The position numbers were made by a program, and so were the translations under genes. This document shows, piece after piece, positions 61,770 to 64,000 of a stretch of DNA of 64,000 bases. The notes below the pieces were generated by a model, which was not told where the DNA came from, searched no databases, and was given only the letters and a program-made list of their open reading frames with translations. The DNA is from Thiomonas sp. X19 (GTDB taxonomy: Bacteria; Pseudomonadota; Gammaproteobacteria; Burkholderiales; Burkholderiaceae_C): the NCBI RefSeq assembly GCF_900089495.1, contig NZ_LT605203.1, positions 2,774,319-2,838,318 on the forward strand, read 5' to 3'. Position 1 is the first letter of the stretch, and each line of letters starts with the position of its first letter.

Positions 61770-61932
61770 AGCATTTGCCGCCGGTCTTCAGCCCGACTCG
61801 TGTCCGCCGCGACGATCTGCTTTGGCATCAAGCCAAATTCATGAAATAATTGCGCTTTTGGTTAAGTACAGCGGACACGCATCCTCCTTTGTTGTCTGCG
61901 CTGCGGCTGACCTCACTTTTGGACCCACCCCC

Positions 61933-62199
61933 ATGAAACCTGGAATCCACCCCGCATACCGCGACGTCTGCTTCGTCGATCTGTCGAACGGCAGCAAGTT
62001 CGTCATCCCCTCCACCGCGCAAACCCGCGAAACCGTGAAGATGGACGACGGCCGTGAATTGCCGCTGTTCAAGCTCGACACCTCGTCCGAGTCGCACCCT
62101 TTCTACACCGGCACGCAAAAGAGCGTCGACGCCCTGGGTGGTCGCGTGGACAAGTTCCGTCAAAAATTCGCGCGTGCGGCTGCCGCCGCGAAGAAGTAA
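61933..62199 (+). CDS. rpmE2: 50S ribosomal protein L31 type B
   Basis: An 88-residue L31. It starts [20 protein letters not shown], lacks the zinc-binding Cys pairs of the other L31 type, and has [22 protein letters not shown] near the end (type B signature). The zinc-free form replaces zinc-bound L31 when zinc is low in many bacteria; here it is in the normal rpmE position after rho. ATG 61933 was chosen to match the family start; an upstream frame extension is unlikely. Confidence 0.95.
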   Translation: MKPGIHPAYRDVCFVDLSNGSKFVIPSTAQTRETVKMDDGRELPLFKLDTSSESHPFYTGTQKSVDALGGRVDKFRQKFARAAAAAKK

Positions 62200-62250
62200 A
62201 CCTTCGACACGCTGCTGACGGGTCGCATGGCGACGCGTTGCGCATCCACG

Positions 62251-62279
62251 AAACGGGCAGCCTGGCTGCCCGTTTTTAT
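62251..62279 (+). terminator. Rho-independent terminator after rpmE2
   Basis: AAACGGGCAGC (62251-62261), a 3-base loop CTG, and GCTGCCCGTTT form an 11-bp stem that runs into TTTTT (62273-62277). A textbook terminator 51 bp after the rpmE2 stop. Confidence 0.95.
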
Positions 62280-62318
62280 TGAGCAAACTCGCCAACAACG
62301 CCTTTCCTGGCCAGGACC

Positions 62319-64000
62319 ATGAGCTCGCCCAACACCACCCCAGGCCAGGGGAAATCGCCAGCACGCCCCGTGGTCTCGGCCGAAGCCGTCGCCAGACTGC
62401 CGCGCTGGCCGCTGTGGCTGTTGTGCGCGGCTTACGTGCTGCCGGGTTTCGTCGGCCGCGACCCCTGGAAAGGGGACGGCCTGAGTTTCGGCGTGATGTG
62501 GCAAATCGCGCAGGGCCAATCGAGTTGGCTGGCACCCAGCCTCTATGGCCAGCCTGTCGGCGGTGGCTGGCTCCCCTACTGGCTGGGGGCCGCCAGCATT
62601 CGCGGCCTCGGGCCGTGGATCGGCACCATTGCCGCCAGCCGCCTGCCTTTCATCATTCTGCTTGGCCTCGTCTTGGTGCAAACCTGGTACGCCGCCTATC
62701 ATTTCGCGCAACGCGAGGCGGCACAACCGGTCCAGCCTGCTTTTGCCGCGGCCATTTCCAGGCGCAACTATGCCCGCGCCATGGCCGACGGTGCTTTGCT
62801 CAGCCTCGTGGCCTGCCTGGGCCTGCTGGCCCGGGGCCACGAAACCATTCCCGAACTGGTGCAACTCACCGGCTTCACCGGGGGGATGTTGGCTCTTTCA
62901 CTCCTGCCCACCCGGGCGGTTTTGGCCTCCGTGGCCCTGTTCTTCGGTTTGCTATCGCTCGCGGCAAGCGGAGCACCCTGGCTCGCCCTGCTCACGACGC
63001 TGACCGTCACCTTGCTCATGCTGAAGCTGGGCTCGCGCAAGGAAAACCTGGAAGTTCTTCGTAACCCTCTCGCAGCCACTGCACAGCAGGCTCCTGAACC
63101 CGGTCTCAAACAGTGGCCCATCCTTGGTTTCGCCCTGGCCTGCGGTGCGACTTTCGCGCTCGGCGTCCTGGTTTTGCTACACGGACAATCCGTGGCGCAC
63201 TGGCCCAGCATGGCGGCCTTCCAGCATTTTCTCGGCACCTTCGCCTGGTTCGTCTGGCCAGCGTGGCCGCTGGCTGCATGGGCCGTGTGGCGTTGGCGCG
63301 AATCGCTCGGGGAATGGCATGTGCTCGCGCCGCTGGCACTGCTGGTGCTGGCCACCCTTGCCGCCTTGCTGGCCCCGGGCAATGCGGCAACGCTGGTACT
63401 GGTTCTGCCACCGGCGGCAGCGCTGGCGGCTCTCGCCTTGCCGGTGATGCGCCGTGGCAGCATGGCGGCGTTGGACTGGTTCTCGCTCATGTTTTTCAGC
63501 TTGCTCGCCCTTGTGGTCTGGGTCTTGTGGCTGGCCATGCTCACAGGGTTTCCCGCCAAGCCGGCTGCCAATATCGCCCGGCTCGCCCCAGGCTTCATCG
63601 CCCATTTTTCCTGGCTGCCAGCCTTGCTGGCTCTGCTCGCCACGGCGGGCTGGGCTGCTCTGGTGGCATGGCGCGCCGGGCGGCACCGCCATCCGCTTTG
63701 GAAAGGCATGGTGCTGTCCGCCGGAGGCGTGACCCTGGTGTGGGTCCTGGTGGGGTTGCTCTGGCTGCCGGTGCTGAACTACGCCAGCACCTACCGCCCA
63801 CTCGGCGCGCAACTGGCAAGCCGGTTGCGCGCCGAGCATCAGCCTGGCCTGCCTGCTCCTTGTGTGCAAACCCTGGGCTTGAGTTTGCCGCAGCAAGCGC
63901 TGATGGGCTATTTCAGTCGTGTAGCCCTCGTTCCGGGCCTGCGCGGTGGCCGCTGCCCCTACGTCCTCATCGCACCGCCAGCGCACAACGCACCAGCCTC
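62319..64000 (+). CDS. Membrane glycosyltransferase-like protein (ArnT/PMT type), cut by the window end
   Basis: An open frame from ATG 62319 to the end of the window (560 residues so far, no stop). It is strongly hydrophobic with about ten membrane helices. Near the start, LPGFVGRDPWKGDGLSFGVM has the acidic pair in the first outer loop that is typical of ArnT/PMT-type GT-C glycosyltransferases. These use lipid-linked sugars to modify lipid A, proteins or glycans. The call is tentative because the diagnostic C-terminal part is missing. A weak ribosome-binding site (CCAGGA) precedes the ATG. Confidence 0.65.
   Translation, partial: MSSPNTTPGQGKSPARPVVSAEAVARLPRWPLWLLCAAYVLPGFVGRDPWKGDGLSFGVMWQIAQGQSSWLAPSLYGQPVGGGWLPYWLGAASIRGLGPWIGTIAASRLPFIILLGLVLVQTWYAAYHFAQREAAQPVQPAFAAAISRRNYARAMADGALLSLVACLGLLARGHETIPELVQLTGFTGGMLALSLLPTRAVLASVALFFGLLSLAASGAPWLALLTTLTVTLLMLKLGSRKENLEVLRNPLAATAQQAPEPGLKQWPILGFALACGATFALGVLVLLHGQSVAHWPSMAAFQHFLGTFAWFVWPAWPLAAWAVWRWRESLGEWHVLAPLALLVLATLAALLAPGNAATLVLVLPPAAALAALALPVMRRGSMAALDWFSLMFFSLLALVVWVLWLAMLTGFPAKPAANIARLAPGFIAHFSWLPALLALLATAGWAALVAWRAGRHRHPLWKGMVLSAGGVTLVWVLVGLLWLPVLNYASTYRPLGAQLASRLRAEHQPGLPAPCVQTLGLSLPQQALMGYFSRVALVPGLRGGRCPYVLIAPPAHNAPA

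Overview
This 64 kb window looks like chromosomal DNA of a GC-rich betaproteobacterium, most likely of the order Burkholderiales. The evidence is gene order (rpsA-ihfB-lapA-lapB-rfaE-rfaD; dnaX-ybaB-recR next to an SRP RNA; trxA-rho-rpmE) and the betaproteobacterial style of SucD, LapB and ZipA. A sulfur- or metal-oxidising genus such as Thiomonas would fit the copper island, but that is a guess. No tRNA, rRNA operon or CRISPR array was seen.

Layout. (1) 0-4.9 kb: core genes for translation (rpsA end), DNA bending (ihfB), LPS assembly control (lapA, lapB), ADP-heptose synthesis (rfaE1, rfaD) and a ComEA-like protein. (2) 4.9-20.2 kb: a metabolic block. It has a frameshifted ROK sugar kinase, a GntR/FCD regulator, a PanE-like reductase, sucCD, an oxalate/formate-type MFS transporter divergent from a LysR regulator, a small unknown protein, and a minus-strand operon reading ThDP enzyme, formyl-CoA transferase (frc), ADP-forming acyl-CoA synthetase, quinone-oxidoreductase-like protein. 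The operon plausibly imports a small (di)carboxylate, loads it onto CoA, cleaves it with ThDP chemistry and recovers thioester energy; the ThDP enzyme lacks the textbook oxalyl-CoA decarboxylase motifs, so the substrate is open. (3) 20.6-23 kb: decayed genes (multicopper oxidase, CBS protein) around an intact HugZ-like gene. (4) 23-36.8 kb: a copper island. It holds a CPD-type P1B ATPase, an MFS pump, PPK2, several small membrane or Met/His-rich proteins, CopZ, CopG (DUF411), a cupredoxin, CopB and CopA, all on the minus strand, with divergent copRS. (5) 36.9-40.5 kb: gene debris (UbiV/UbiT and integrase fragments) and an IS3-family element whose right terminal repeat was split by an IS1182-family element, leaving CTAG on both sides. 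(6) 40.5-64 kb: core genes again: ligA, zipA, smc, queF, an NHL-repeat protein, recR-ybaB-dnaX, the SRP RNA, an SRPBCC protein, an AddAB-like nuclease-helicase pair, trxA, rho, rpmE2 and the start of a membrane glycosyltransferase-like protein.

A striking regional pattern is that about ten loci between 5 and 39 kb carry frameshifts or truncations, while I found none in the core genes at either end. The accessory DNA is therefore decaying or mosaic, unless it is locally misassembled.
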